Virus record (IMG/VR): IMGVR_UViG_3300032287_003012 | Coordinates: 1-27,710 of that record | Length of the DNA: 27,710 nucleotides | Reading direction: 5' to 3' (one strand) | Source of the DNA: a virus | Shown: positions 7,426-15,300 of the stretch, piece by piece | Layout of the letters: each line of letters begins with the position of its first letter | Numbering within the stretch: position 1 is the stretch's first letter | Position numbers and translations under genes: made by a program | Notes under the pieces: generated by a model | The model's database searches: none | The model's input: only the letters and a program-made list of their open reading frames with translations | Told to the model about the DNA's origin: nothing

Positions 7426-8358
7426 TTATCTTCCGAACTGTGCCTGATTACGCTTCTGCATCCAGGCTACTGACCCGATTGCAGGTTCATCAGGTGCCGG
7501 TGAACCACCCCGCGCCGCAACTTCCGCTGACGGCTTCGGTTTAGCAGGTTTAACCTCCTGCTGCGGTTCCGCCCGGCCTTCCGGCTTCTGCGGGGTGCTT
7601 GCGGTCTTTACCTTTTCAGGTGTGGCTTGCGCGGCCTCAGGTTTATCATACGCCTTTTCGAGCCGTCCTTCAAGACGGTGAAAGGCACGGATCTGTTCTG
7701 CGGGCTTCAGGTCCAACATTTCCTGAAGTTTGTTGGGATGTTTTGCGAAGTGGTGGAGCGCGAACGCCCGAACGTCGCTATTGGATAGCAGCGCCATGAA
7801 GGTTTTTTGCTGAGTCGGGTCAAACTCTGGCGCGTCCTCGTCGTCCATCGCATTTTTCGCCACTTCGTCCCAATCGGGAATAAGCGCGATATCGGCGACG
7901 GCTTTTTCGTCCATCGCCTGCAAGTAAGCGGCGCGGGATTCCTGATCCTTCGCGTTTTCAGCCAATTGGCCCTGCTGTTTTGCTTCCTGCTGGCGATCCC
8001 ACTTCTGGGTTGCCCGGAGGTATTCAGCGTCGGTGCCGTAGTCGCTGCGATCCGGCTCTGCGTCATCTGCGGGCGCTGCGTGTCGAGTAGCGCCGCGGAG
8101 CGTGTCCAGTTCCGCTTGAAGCTGTTCTCGCATCGCCTGTTCACGTCCAATGGCACGCTGAAGGCGCGACATGCTGCGCGACATGCGCGGCTGTTCGGGT
8201 TCTTCGGCTTTCACAGTGGCGACGGGTTCAGGCTTGCCCGGTGTCGGCTTCTCCGATTCCGTCACAACGGCCGGCACGCCCTTGTTTCGGGCTTCCATAA
8301 ACGCCTTGCTGTCAAATACGGGTTCTTCTACTTCTACCTGTTCTGCTACTGCGCTCAT
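7426..8358 (-). CDS. Capsid scaffolding protein
   Basis: This 310-residue protein lies between portal and coat, the standard place for scaffold. Composition is highly charged and helical: an acidic N-terminus (EQVEVEEPVFDSKAF), a coiled segment (MSRSMSRLQRAIGREQAMRE) and a long Pro/Lys/Glu linker (KTASTPQKPEGRAEPQ, then EVKPAKPKPSAE). The C-terminus is short and basic (WMQKRNQAQFGR), which in P22 is the coat-binding end. It would fill the procapsid and then exit. ATGA overlap with the portal gene couples their translation. Identity rests on position and composition, because scaffolds are poorly conserved. Confidence 0.75.
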   Translation of the reverse strand: MSAVAEQVEVEEPVFDSKAFMEARNKGVPAVVTESEKPTPGKPEPVATVKAEEPEQPRMSRSMSRLQRAIGREQAMREQLQAELDTLRGATRHAAPADDAEPDRSDYGTDAEYLRATQKWDRQQEAKQQGQLAENAKDQESRAAYLQAMDEKAVADIALIPDWDEVAKNAMDDEDAPEFDPTQQKTFMALLSNSDVRAFALHHFAKHPNKLQEMLDLKPAEQIRAFHRLEGRLEKAYDKPEAAQATPEKVKTASTPQKPEGRAEPQQEVKPAKPKPSAEVAARGGSPAPDEPAIGSVAWMQKRNQAQFGR

Positions 8359-10553
8359 AGTGATCCTTCTTCGCCCGTAGGCTCCGGTTGCGCTGCCGCC
8401 TCAACGGCTGGCATGTTCTCTTGCTGCTGCTGCTGTTGCTGGTCGGCTATCTGCGCCTGTTGTGCAGCCATCTGCTGTTGCTCAAGCTGGTCCTTTTCGT
8501 GAGCAATGTGGGTAATAGCCAGCGCATCAGCCGCCGCCCGCGCTTCATCCTGCTGCGTTGCCCCAATCTCTGCGATGGCCAGCTTTACAGCGTTGTTTTC
8601 CGATGCAATGCGCTCCCTTGATTCGATCTCGGGCATCTTCGCAGCCAACGCCTGCGCCAACTTCTGGATGGTTTCCTGAGATCCCTGCAACTGGGTCTGC
8701 ATTACCTGAAGCTGTTGGCCCATCTGCTGCGGGGTCATTTCCGCGTTCTGGTCAGGTGCGATCAGATCCGCGATGCCTTCCATCTGCGGGTTGCCTTGGC
8801 CAATCATGCGAACCAGCTTCGCCGTAACTGCCGGGTTCGCAAGGATTTGCGGGTTGATCTTGATGGCTTCGAGCAGCATCGAAAGCGCCTGATCCTGACG
8901 AGTCTGGAAGTTCGGCCCCGCCACAACGCGAACAGAATACTCGCCCAGAGTAAGGTCGTTGCGCTTGCCCTTCTTGCCTGTCTGAGGGTCAATGCCATCA
9001 GCCGGGAAGATCTGGTTAATCGCTACCGTTTCATGCTGGGAGTCAGGCCGCACAATCTGCACAACCTGCGGCCCGGTCATAATCTTGGGGAAAATGACGC
9101 ACATCTGCTGGTACATGATAGTTTTGACACGGTGCAAGTTGTCGGCATAACTGAAATTTGCCACGTTCGACTCGCTGCGGAGTTGTTCAATAGCCTTGCC
9201 AGACTGATTGCCCTTGTCCTCGCCCAAGCTGGACGAATACATGCTGGTGACGGCCTTAAATTGCTCAGTAAAGAACCCGCCCAGCGCCAGCAGCCATTGA
9301 ATCGGCGCTTCCCATTGGTTTTTCTGCGGCGCCGGTAATAGAACCTGCTGCCCTAGTTCGTTTGTTGCGAACGTTGGCGTAACTTCGAGATACGCCCAAA
9401 CTTCGGTGTTCGCAGTCTGCCAGCGCGGGTCGTCAAACTGGCCCTTGTAACCGATATACCCTGACTTGTTGGCAAGGCCCGCGATTTCCGTCGCCGTGGT
9501 CGCCACGTAGTTTAGCGCCCTGTTCGAGTCCAGCCCCGGAGAAATCAGGCTCAACCGATGCAACTTGCCGTCAATGTAGATTTCAGGCCCAAGAACGGGA
9601 AATAGCGGGATCAACGAACCTTCCCAATCCGTCTCGTCCAGCACTTCCAGCGCATCCACAAGGTACTTCTTGATGGTTCGCTTGGGTGCCTTGCGGCTGC
9701 GTGCTTCGTCGCCCGTCAATCGCTTGGCGTTGATCGGTACAGGCTCGTCATCGTAGCGCCAGATGTAGTCGGAGTACAGCCGGGAGGTCCGGTCTTCTTC
9801 CTCGACAAGGTAAAACTCGCAGACGTAGAAAGGGCCACGCCAGCGCCCGTCGCCGTCGTCACGCGCCCCGGTCCACTCAATCATGGACATGGTATCGTCA
9901 GTCCCGATACCCATCGCATCGCGTAACCAACCTTGCGCCATCTGGACGCCGCCTGGTTCCCTGACGCGCCGCTTTCCAAACGCCATTTCGTATTCGTCGC
10001 CCGAATACATGACAATTTTTCCTGCCCATCGCGCATCCTGACGATTCGCCATCCGCGCTTTCGGGTCAAAGAACACGGTACTTGGGTCTTCCACTGACTT
10101 GATGACGATACGCTGCCGGTCGTCCCGGTCGTTTGCGTACTCGGTCGCCATCTCGATTACGCCAAAACCGCTCGTGGCGCTGTACTTGATGGCCGTGGCG
10201 TCCGCAACTTCCGCCATACTGCGGTATTCCACCTCGCGAATCAGCCCCTCAATGATGTCGGGTTCTGCCGCGTGCTCCGTCTCGCCAACAGGCTTACATT
10301 GCGGCCCCGGAGGGTTCAGACGAACGTCGCCCTCCACCTGATCCACCGCAGGCTTGCACTTGTTAATGGTGATGTAGGGACGCCCGGCCTGTTTTCGGCT
10401 GGTGATTTCGCTGTCCCGCCATTGCAGATCCCCGCCAACATAGAAGCCAAGCCGAATGCGCTCTTCCTCGCGTATAGCGACGTTGGATTTCTTCCATGCC
10501 GCCCAGCAACGTCGGGCGAAAACGGGGATCTGGTCTTTAGGGATGGTCGGCAT
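8355..10553 (-). CDS. Portal protein, P22-like
   Basis: This 732-residue protein matches the length of P22 gp1 (about 725). The portal dodecamer is the DNA entry channel and the docking point of the terminase. Recognisable parts include an N-terminal region (EEERIRLGFYVGGDLQW, then RPYITINKCKPAVDQVEGDV), a core with SVEDPSTVFFDPKARM, and TAVTSMYSSSL-type sequence near the middle (QFKAVTSMYSSSLGEDKGNQ). The last about 130 residues are a helical barrel-like segment rich in Gln and Ala, ending in a run of seven Gln encoded by CAG/CAA repeats (8421-8441). The long P22 barrel also lies at the C-terminus. It is coupled to the scaffold gene by an ATGA overlap. Confidence 0.85.
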   Translation of the reverse strand: MPTIPKDQIPVFARRCWAAWKKSNVAIREEERIRLGFYVGGDLQWRDSEITSRKQAGRPYITINKCKPAVDQVEGDVRLNPPGPQCKPVGETEHAAEPDIIEGLIREVEYRSMAEVADATAIKYSATSGFGVIEMATEYANDRDDRQRIVIKSVEDPSTVFFDPKARMANRQDARWAGKIVMYSGDEYEMAFGKRRVREPGGVQMAQGWLRDAMGIGTDDTMSMIEWTGARDDGDGRWRGPFYVCEFYLVEEEDRTSRLYSDYIWRYDDEPVPINAKRLTGDEARSRKAPKRTIKKYLVDALEVLDETDWEGSLIPLFPVLGPEIYIDGKLHRLSLISPGLDSNRALNYVATTATEIAGLANKSGYIGYKGQFDDPRWQTANTEVWAYLEVTPTFATNELGQQVLLPAPQKNQWEAPIQWLLALGGFFTEQFKAVTSMYSSSLGEDKGNQSGKAIEQLRSESNVANFSYADNLHRVKTIMYQQMCVIFPKIMTGPQVVQIVRPDSQHETVAINQIFPADGIDPQTGKKGKRNDLTLGEYSVRVVAGPNFQTRQDQALSMLLEAIKINPQILANPAVTAKLVRMIGQGNPQMEGIADLIAPDQNAEMTPQQMGQQLQVMQTQLQGSQETIQKLAQALAAKMPEIESRERIASENNAVKLAIAEIGATQQDEARAAADALAITHIAHEKDQLEQQQMAAQQAQIADQQQQQQQENMPAVEAAAQPEPTGEEGSL

Positions 10554-10946
10554 TTAGTTCAAGGGTCGCATATTCTTCGGGACTTTCCCGTCAACGCGGA
10601 AGGAACCGTTCACAGCCAGCGACGTTTCGCCTCCCGGCATCACAATCGCCATTCCCGCCTCAATATCATGCTCGTAGATTAGCGAGGCTGACCCATGCGC
10701 CAATGACTTGACGTAATCAAGCGCGTGACCGTGGCTCAGGAACAGCCGCGATTCCCGCTTATTCGGGTTGAAGCCCTCAACACTCATCTTTTCCGCGCAT
10801 TCAGCCGCGTACATGCCATCGGGCAGCGTCCAAAGGGTCGCGCATTGCCGCGACGGAATCAACAGCAGCAAATGCGTAGCGCCTGCCGGGATACGGTCCT
10901 TGATGCGCTCGAATACTGGCGCAAGGTCAACTATCTGTTCACTCAT
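10554..10946 (-). CDS. Hypothetical protein in the packaging operon
   Basis: This 130-residue protein lies just upstream of the portal gene, with its TAA adjacent to the portal ATG. I do not recognise it. It has no membrane segment and no cysteine cluster. There is an N-terminal amphipathic region (VDLAPVFERIKDRIPAG) followed by a hydrophobic strand (ATHLLLLIPS). The even hydrophobic pattern suggests a compact alpha/beta fold. Position between terminase and portal genes suggests a minor virion or packaging-related role, without direct evidence. Confidence 0.6.
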   Translation of the reverse strand: MSEQIVDLAPVFERIKDRIPAGATHLLLLIPSRQCATLWTLPDGMYAAECAEKMSVEGFNPNKRESRLFLSHGHALDYVKSLAHGSASLIYEHDIEAGMAIVMPGGETSLAVNGSFRVDGKVPKNMRPLN

Positions 10947-10952
10947 GCGCGT

Positions 10953-11147
10953 TCACTTCCAAGCTCGTTCTGTTTCTGCACTCTGTTTAGCTCCTCCATC
11001 TCGGATTCCTTGCCTCACTTCCTCATGCGTAAGTATAACGCCCCGCGCGGCCAATCGCTGCTGTGCTTCGACAGCTTGGCAGTTCAGGCACCGGCGCTTG
11101 TTGTCCGATACCTGCCGCCCGCAATTGTCCGCGCAGGGCTTACTCAT
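10953..11147 (-). CDS. Small zinc-ribbon-like protein
   Basis: This 64-residue protein carries a compact cysteine cluster at the N-terminus (KPCADNCGRQVSDNKRRCLN, followed by C), giving C-x3-C-x10-C-x2-C, a likely zinc knuckle. A charged helix follows (VEAQQRLAARGVILTHEEV). The ATG shares its A with the TAA of the beta-helix gene upstream, so translation is coupled. Function is unknown. It may bind nucleic acid or a partner protein during head assembly. Confidence 0.6.
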   Translation of the reverse strand: MSKPCADNCGRQVSDNKRRCLNCQAVEAQQRLAARGVILTHEEVRQGIRDGGAKQSAETERAWK

Positions 11148-12145
11148 TACCGCGTCACGTCAACAGCGAGGCCGTAGGTGCCAGCCGTAACGCTGCCGCT
11201 GATGGCCGTCACGTTGCCGGAGTCGGTCGCGTTCCAGTCGGTTGCCCCGAACACGCCAGTTTTCGCGCCCACGAGCAGGACCGTGCCGCCATTGCTGACG
11301 ACCACGAAAGCCTGGGTGAGGTTGGTCGAACTGGAATCAATCGGGTTGACGAACTGCGTATCCTCGAACACGAGTTCGCGGTCCAGCGAAGCAGCCGGAG
11401 CACGCAGGAACACGTTGTTCGTCGCGCTGTTGGTGTAGGTTGTCACCCGGCAATTACGGAACCAGTTCCGGGTCGCCGCAGCCGAGCAGACGATCTGAGA
11501 GTTTGCAGCCGCCCCGAGGGTGACCGTGTTCAGACCGATGGTGCAATCCTGAAACAGGTTCTCAGCCGCACCAGCCAGCGAAAGCGAGTAGGCACCCGCG
11601 ATATCGTTTGCCGCGTTGCCGAAGCCCGCAATGTGGCAGTTCTCAAATACGTTGCGCTGGCCAGAAACGACCATGCAGCCGAGAGGCAGCGCAGAAGCAA
11701 CGCCCATGAAAAACTCGATGTTGCGAAACGCGCAACCGCTGGCGCTGACGTTGATGAGCGCCGCAGCCGTCGCGTAGGTCGAAGCAAACGCGATTCGTGA
11801 ACGCTGGCTGTAAATCGGCCCGTCGTTGACGCCGATCAGGTGGACCAGATCCTTGTTCCACAGGAGCGAAGTCGTCTGGTAGTCCGTGGTTTCCGCCGCC
11901 GCGTTGCCGGAAGCGCAAAGCATGATGGTGTCGTTCTGGCCCGCTACGCACTTTGAGAACGCAGCCGGAACCGAGCGATACGGGTTTTCCCGCGTGCCGT
12001 TTCCGCTCACGTCATCGCCTGTTCGCGGGTTGACGAAGAAGATATTGCCCTGCGTCGGAAGGAAGGCCGAGGCGAGGGTGTTGATGGTGCTTAACGTGGA
12101 CTGCTGGAGCGATCCGCCGTTATTCTGTGTGGTGAGTGATGGCAT
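11147..12145 (-). CDS. Right-handed beta-helix-type protein, possible receptor-binding or decoration protein
   Basis: This 332-residue protein has the sequence character of a parallel beta-helix. An entry motif, IFFVNPRTGDDVSGNGT then ENPYRSVPAAF, resembles that of pectate-lyase-like phage spikes. It is followed by coils with regular N/C/F ladders (GCAFRNIEFFMGVA; RNVFENCHIAGFGNA; ENLFQDCTIGLNTV; RNWFRNCRVTTYTN), each about 30 residues. Such folds bind or cut surface polysaccharide, or simply form a rigid projection. No catalytic acid pair can be assigned by eye. Its place between terminase and portal genes is unusual for a tailspike, which normally lies at the end of the late operon. Expression is late, as part of the virion operon. 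Confidence 0.65.
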   Translation of the reverse strand: MPSLTTQNNGGSLQQSTLSTINTLASAFLPTQGNIFFVNPRTGDDVSGNGTRENPYRSVPAAFSKCVAGQNDTIMLCASGNAAAETTDYQTTSLLWNKDLVHLIGVNDGPIYSQRSRIAFASTYATAAALINVSASGCAFRNIEFFMGVASALPLGCMVVSGQRNVFENCHIAGFGNAANDIAGAYSLSLAGAAENLFQDCTIGLNTVTLGAAANSQIVCSAAATRNWFRNCRVTTYTNSATNNVFLRAPAASLDRELVFEDTQFVNPIDSSSTNLTQAFVVVSNGGTVLLVGAKTGVFGATDWNATDSGNVTAISGSVTAGTYGLAVDVTR

Positions 12146-12151
12146 TGCCGG

Positions 12152-12448
12152 TTACTTCTTTCTCCGGGTAAATACTGGTCCCGGTGCCGTTTTGCCCGGT
12201 TTGGGCTGCATGTCTTCGATAGATCCGGTCGCGTCCGAGGATGGCTCGTACTTCGCCGCCATTTTTGAAAGGTCGATCATCTCGTGTGGCGTGAACAGAT
12301 GCGAGTGTTTTTCTTCCAGAGCCGCTATGCTGGCCCACGCCCTACGGTCAGCGACGGCCGGCGCTTCTGGCGCGACAATCTTCCCGATGCCGTCGCAACT
12401 CTGGCACCAGTCGCCGCTATTGCCGCAGGTCGGGCAGTTGACGATCAC
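12152..12448 (-). CDS. Small zinc-finger protein, GTG start
   Basis: This 98-residue protein begins at a GTG that directly follows the TAA of the 39-residue gene upstream. Its N-terminus (VNCPTCGNSGDWCQSCDGIG) is a CxxC...CxxC zinc site of the DnaJ-like or rubredoxin-knuckle kind, with glycine spacing typical of CxxCxGxG modules. The remainder is helical and charged with a basic C-terminus (FTRRKK). Function is not known. Its place after the large terminase gene is compatible with a packaging accessory. Confidence 0.65.
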   Translation of the reverse strand: MIVNCPTCGNSGDWCQSCDGIGKIVAPEAPAVADRRAWASIAALEEKHSHLFTPHEMIDLSKMAAKYEPSSDATGSIEDMQPKPGKTAPGPVFTRRKK

Positions 12449-12449
12449 C

Positions 12450-12569
12450 TTAGCAACGCTCCATCAGGTCGCCGATGTTGACCTTTTCGCCGCTCTTGCC
12501 CTTGGCTTTCGCCGCCGCCTGCATCTGCGCCGCCGTCATGGGCTTCTTCTTCGGTGTCGGGTGTGCCAT
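12450..12569 (-). CDS. 39-residue basic, alanine-rich small protein
   Basis: The short frame encodes MAHPTPKKKPMTAAQMQAAA, then KAKGKSGEKVNIGDLMERC. It lies between the large terminase stop (12591) and the GTG start at 12448, and it fills that gap exactly. The peptide is strongly basic with a short helix. No recognisable family. The upstream region lacks a good Shine-Dalgarno, so expression may depend on coupling to the terminase gene. Confidence 0.5.
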   Translation of the reverse strand: MAHPTPKKKPMTAAQMQAAAKAKGKSGEKVNIGDLMERC

Positions 12570-12590
12570 TTGGGTTGAGGATATCACAGT

Positions 12591-13868
12591 TTAGCCGAAC
12601 GGCGAATACGCGCGTTGATAGGGTCGAGGCGGCGCCGGCGGCTTTGGTGGTGCCATCGGCCCGGTCTTATATCCCATCGCGAATGACCGCAGCGCGTCCG
12701 CCCCGTGCGAGTTGTCGTCGTGGATCGGCTCCCGCGTCAGGCTCCGGTCGCCTGTTTGCGGGTTCACCGTGGCCGTTTCGCCGTAGCGGTAGTACCGGAG
12801 GCGGTTCAGGCCGTCCGCGCACTTGTCCGCGTCAAACCAGCACGTCCCGAGCATTTCGCGCACCTTGTCGATGCCTGAATCCCGAGAAGCCCGCGGCAGG
12901 ATCTGGACCTTCCGGCCCCGCTGGTGCATCGTGGTTTCGAGCGCCCCTGTTAGCACTTTGCTGGCAGCATCCCACGGGAAGTAGTCCTCACCGTAGCGGT
13001 AACCCTTTGCCTCGCATAGGCTTAGGTAGTGGTCTAACGGTTCGTGCCGCGCCTCGTAGTAGTCGATAACGCGATGCTGGCCAGCAATCGACTGGATGAA
13101 CCAGACGGCCATGATATCGCTATCCCCAAGATCCCAACCGCATCGGACCACAACGCCGGGAGTGTGCGCAACCTGGCCGATACGTCCCTGAGATTCTGCC
13201 AAGCGCAGCTGAACCGCGTAGACGGAGCCGGTGATGTTGCGTTTCGGCTGGCCTAAGTAGACGTGCGCGAATTCGTCGGGGTCTTCCCGCTCCATCTGCG
13301 CTCTTTCCGTGTCCAAGACCTTCGAGCGCCACGGGTTGTCTTCGTAGTTGATGACGATTTCGATGAATCCCGCATCAGGTGGCCGCAGGACGGTCTTCTG
13401 CCACGTTGGATCGGTTTCCAGTGATGGGTTCCACGTCAGCCAGATCTCCGAACCTTCACGTCGGACGGTAGGCGGCACCTTACGCCATGAATCGGAACTC
13501 ATGGTCTGCGCTTCCTCCACCCAGACGATGGTCGCGCCTTCCAGCGATTTGAGCGCGTCGGGGTTTTTTAGCCCGCGGAAGACGATTTCAGTTCCCGTTC
13601 CGCGGTGCCTGAGCAGCGCCTTTTCGATGTGCCAGTGCTGCGTCATGCCGAGCGCTTCGATCTGGTCGCAGAGCAGCCGGTAAACCGAGTCCTTGATGCT
13701 CTCCATCGTTTCCCGGCAACAAACGATGAATTCCTTCCCGCTTGCGCCCTTTTCAAGAAGCGCCCGCGCCACGCCCCAGCTCTTCCCGCCGTCGCGCCCG
13801 CCGCGGATAGACTTCCAGCGTGCCGGCGTGAACAATGGGCGGAGCTTAGCAGGGAATTGGACTGTCAA
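12591..13868 (-). CDS. terL: Terminase large subunit
   Basis: This 425-residue packaging motor has an ATPase domain with Walker A GGRDGGKS (residues about 23-30) and Walker B ATIVWVEEA (about 112-120). It also has an RNase H-like nuclease domain with the three acidic positions expected: GWDLGDSD, PWDAASK and DNSHGADALRS. Overall it fits the Terminase_3 / SPP1 G2P-like group. It drives ATP-dependent DNA translocation through the portal and cuts concatemers. The start is TTG at 13868, overlapping the upstream TGA (TTGA) and preceded by GAGG. No closer ATG in this frame gives a full Walker A. Headful packaging is likely but cannot be shown here. Confidence 0.93.
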   Translation of the reverse strand: MTVQFPAKLRPLFTPARWKSIRGGRDGGKSWGVARALLEKGASGKEFIVCCRETMESIKDSVYRLLCDQIEALGMTQHWHIEKALLRHRGTGTEIVFRGLKNPDALKSLEGATIVWVEEAQTMSSDSWRKVPPTVRREGSEIWLTWNPSLETDPTWQKTVLRPPDAGFIEIVINYEDNPWRSKVLDTERAQMEREDPDEFAHVYLGQPKRNITGSVYAVQLRLAESQGRIGQVAHTPGVVVRCGWDLGDSDIMAVWFIQSIAGQHRVIDYYEARHEPLDHYLSLCEAKGYRYGEDYFPWDAASKVLTGALETTMHQRGRKVQILPRASRDSGIDKVREMLGTCWFDADKCADGLNRLRYYRYGETATVNPQTGDRSLTREPIHDDNSHGADALRSFAMGYKTGPMAPPKPPAPPRPYQRAYSPFG

Positions 13869-14065
13869 GGTTTCCTCATTCGCCCCATGGTCGCATTCTC
13901 AACAAGCCGGATGTCCTTGTTGGCATACGTCCAGCATTCCCCGGAAGACACGAGGAACGTTACCCACTGCAGATCCTGGTCCATGCCGTAATCGATGACC
14001 AGATGCGCTTGTGCGTAGCCGCCGGGCGTCCATAACGGGATAGGCGGGTTCAGCTGGGTTATCAA
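13865..14065 (-). CDS. Conserved small phage protein next to terminase
   Basis: This 66-residue protein starts MITQLNPPIPLWTPGGYAQA and continues HLVIDYGMDQDLQWVTFLV, then GECWTYANKDIR. I recall the same signature (MITQLNPPIPM.TPKG.A.AHLVIDYG...WVCF...GECWTY.N..IR) as a widespread small protein of unknown function in unrelated phages. It is beta-rich and soluble. It sits between the possible small terminase subunit and the large subunit, overlapping both by ATGA or TTGA. A role in packaging or gene control is possible but not shown. Confidence 0.75.
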   Translation of the reverse strand: MITQLNPPIPLWTPGGYAQAHLVIDYGMDQDLQWVTFLVSSGECWTYANKDIRLVENATMGRMRKP

Positions 14066-14394
14066 TTTGGCTCGATGAATTCCAGCCGGTGCGTCACCTG
14101 GACCGCGCCACCATCTGGCCCGCTGAGCGTGGTCACCTGCGCTGGCTTCGCAATGCAGTAGCTCCCGAGATCCCGCGCCGCCCCGAGTACCGCTTGAGCG
14201 TTCCGCAACGGCTTGCGCATAATTCGAGCCGTCACCAGCAGCGCCTCGCGCTCCAGATGCAGCTTGAGCGCCGCGGTGTCCATCGACTCGAGGTCTGAGA
14301 TGTCCGCCGGCGTGTCCGCGTCATCAGCCTTCGGCGGATGCGGGTTTTCTCGATTGTTGCGCCGGAACGCCGGGGAACTTCCTACTCTGCCCAT
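14062..14394 (-). CDS. First gene of the late operon, possible terminase small subunit
   Basis: From the ATG at 14394 this is a 110-residue protein. A TTG at 14412 would add six residues. It has an acidic, proline-rich N-terminal part followed by helices (SMDTAALKLHLEREALLVTA, then KPLRNAQAVLGAARDLG) and a C-terminal strand region (VQVTHRLEFIEPN). Position two genes upstream of the large terminase, size and helix content suggest the small subunit, which recognises the packaging site, but I cannot point to a diagnostic motif. No Shine-Dalgarno precedes the ATG. A TACAAT hexamer lies six bases upstream, so the transcript may be leaderless. Confidence 0.5.
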   Translation of the reverse strand: MGRVGSSPAFRRNNRENPHPPKADDADTPADISDLESMDTAALKLHLEREALLVTARIMRKPLRNAQAVLGAARDLGSYCIAKPAQVTTLSGPDGGAVQVTHRLEFIEPN

Positions 14395-14400
14395 GCCCAC

Positions 14401-14429
14401 ATTGTACGCCAATCGCGCAAAGTTGACAC
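14401..14429 (-). promoter_or_regulatory. Candidate promoter of the late operon
   Basis: On the - strand GTGTCA (14429-14424) is separated by 17 bases from TACAAT (14406-14401). The expected start falls on or next to the ATG at 14394. Its -35 box overlaps that of the rightward promoter. Confidence 0.45.
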
Positions 14430-14459
14430 GTCACCTTAAAATCGCTACGCTTAGAGCGT
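14423..14459 (+). promoter_or_regulatory. Candidate rightward promoter with operator-like palindromes
   Basis: TTGACA (14423-14428) is a consensus -35 and TACGCT (14446-14451) follows after 17 bases. TGAC-AC-GTCA (14424-14433) and ACGCT-TAG-AGCGT (14447-14459) are inverted repeats covering the -35 and -10 regions, as repressor or activator sites would. Confidence 0.4.
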
Positions 14460-14623
14460 CTCGCGCCCCTCAGTACTAGTTACCTCTAAAGCTGAGTAGT
14501 CTTGGCCCTCCCGCGTTGCGGATCACCAGCGGCTGGTTGTTGGGGCTTTTCCCCTATCCACCGAGGCGCACCGCTCGCCCTACTTCCCGCAGAGGCAAAA
14601 CCAAGGGAACGCGAAAACGGACG

Positions 14624-14656
14624 CCCTGAAGCTTTTTTTCTCCCCCCCTGAAGCTT
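14624..14656. repeat. Two 11-base direct repeats spaced by 22 bases
   Basis: CCCTGAAGCTT occurs at 14624-14634 and 14646-14656, separated by a pyrimidine tract. The 22-base period is close to two helical turns, so a protein could bind both on one face. Confidence 0.5.
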
Positions 14657-14741
14657 CTGTTCCATGTTGCGGCCTTGAGTTGATGCCCGTTCCCGTCCTG
14701 AGTCACCCGCAAAAAAAAAGAGCCAGAGCTTAACTTTCCTC

Positions 14742-14771
14742 TTGCTTCATCTATGCAGCATAGTTTATGAT
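14742..14771 (+). promoter_or_regulatory. Promoter of the rightward gene block with internal palindrome
   Basis: TTGCTT (14742-14747), 18-base spacer, TATGAT (14766-14771). The spacer holds the inverted repeat CTATG-CAG-CATAG (14751-14763), a likely operator. An AGGAGA (14779-14784) precedes the ATG at 14794. Confidence 0.5.
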
Positions 14772-14793
14772 GGAACATAGGAGATACGAAACA

Positions 14794-15300
14794 ATGGAAA
14801 TAGTAATCACAGCAGCAATGGAAGCGCACTCAAAGGGTGACGTGATTGACCTGCCATCACGTGAGTACCGTACGCGGGAGCAAAAGTCTTACGGTCCCGA
14901 CACTGTGATCCCGGCTGGCGGGTGGCACATCGTGACAGGCACCAAGGCTGGTACGAAAGGCACGATGGGAGGACGCCGCGCCAGTTTCTACCTGCGGCCC
15001 GCAACAGATCATGAAGTAGCCACTCGACCCGGACGTATCGATCTTGGCTTTAATCCTGCACGCGAAATCGGACGCGCTATCGCGGTCGGGTCCGAATGGC
15101 TGCATGTTGCCAAAATTGCGCACGTCACGGTCCATTCGGCTAACATCTCAGGCCGCGCGTATGTTGGCTTGGGGCGGTTTGTGTCAGCGACTGAGGCTGA
15201 GCGCCTCAATGCGGCATGGTCCAAAAAACAGGCGAAGGCACTCGCCGAACTCACGGCCAAAGTCCAGTCTGATATGGACGCGGAAGGCTACGCCGCATGA
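14794..15300 (+). CDS. Hypothetical protein, first gene of the rightward block
   Basis: This is 168 residues from the ATG at 14794, which follows AGGAGATACGAAACA. An in-frame ATG at 14767 overlaps the -10 box and is not credible. The N-terminal half contains strands and glycine turns (HSKGDVIDLPSREYRT, then GTKAGTKGTMGGRRASFYL). The C-terminal quarter is a charged helix (SKKQAKALAELTAKVQSDMD). No membrane segment or cysteine site. I do not recognise a family. Its location under its own promoter, opposite to both large operons, would fit an early host-directed or regulatory function, but this is inference. Confidence 0.65.
   Translation: MEIVITAAMEAHSKGDVIDLPSREYRTREQKSYGPDTVIPAGGWHIVTGTKAGTKGTMGGRRASFYLRPATDHEVATRPGRIDLGFNPAREIGRAIAVGSEWLHVAKIAHVTVHSANISGRAYVGLGRFVSATEAERLNAAWSKKQAKALAELTAKVQSDMDAEGYAA

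Larger units (their letters stand above)
14395..14793. other. Non-coding control region between divergent operons
   Basis: About 400 bases have no credible gene on either strand. They separate the leftward late operon from the rightward unknown-gene block. They contain back-to-back promoters (14401-14459), short direct repeats (14624-14656), a run of nine A (14711-14719) and a second rightward promoter (14742-14771). No tRNA-like or packaging-site motif was recognised, although a pac site near the small terminase gene would be normal for P22-like phages. Confidence 0.6.

Noticed and set aside
7807-9338. Rightward open frames of 231 and 207 codons
   Set aside because: They are antisense to the scaffold and portal genes. 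Poly-Cys and poly-Leu runs come from the CAG/CTG-rich Gln tract of portal.
11063-11800. Rightward open frame of 245 codons
   Set aside because: It is antisense to the beta-helix gene and has no ribosome site or domain.
14554-14829. Leftward open frame of 91 codons across the control region
   Set aside because: Its N-terminus is antisense to a supported gene, the rest crosses promoters and repeats, and it has no ribosome site.
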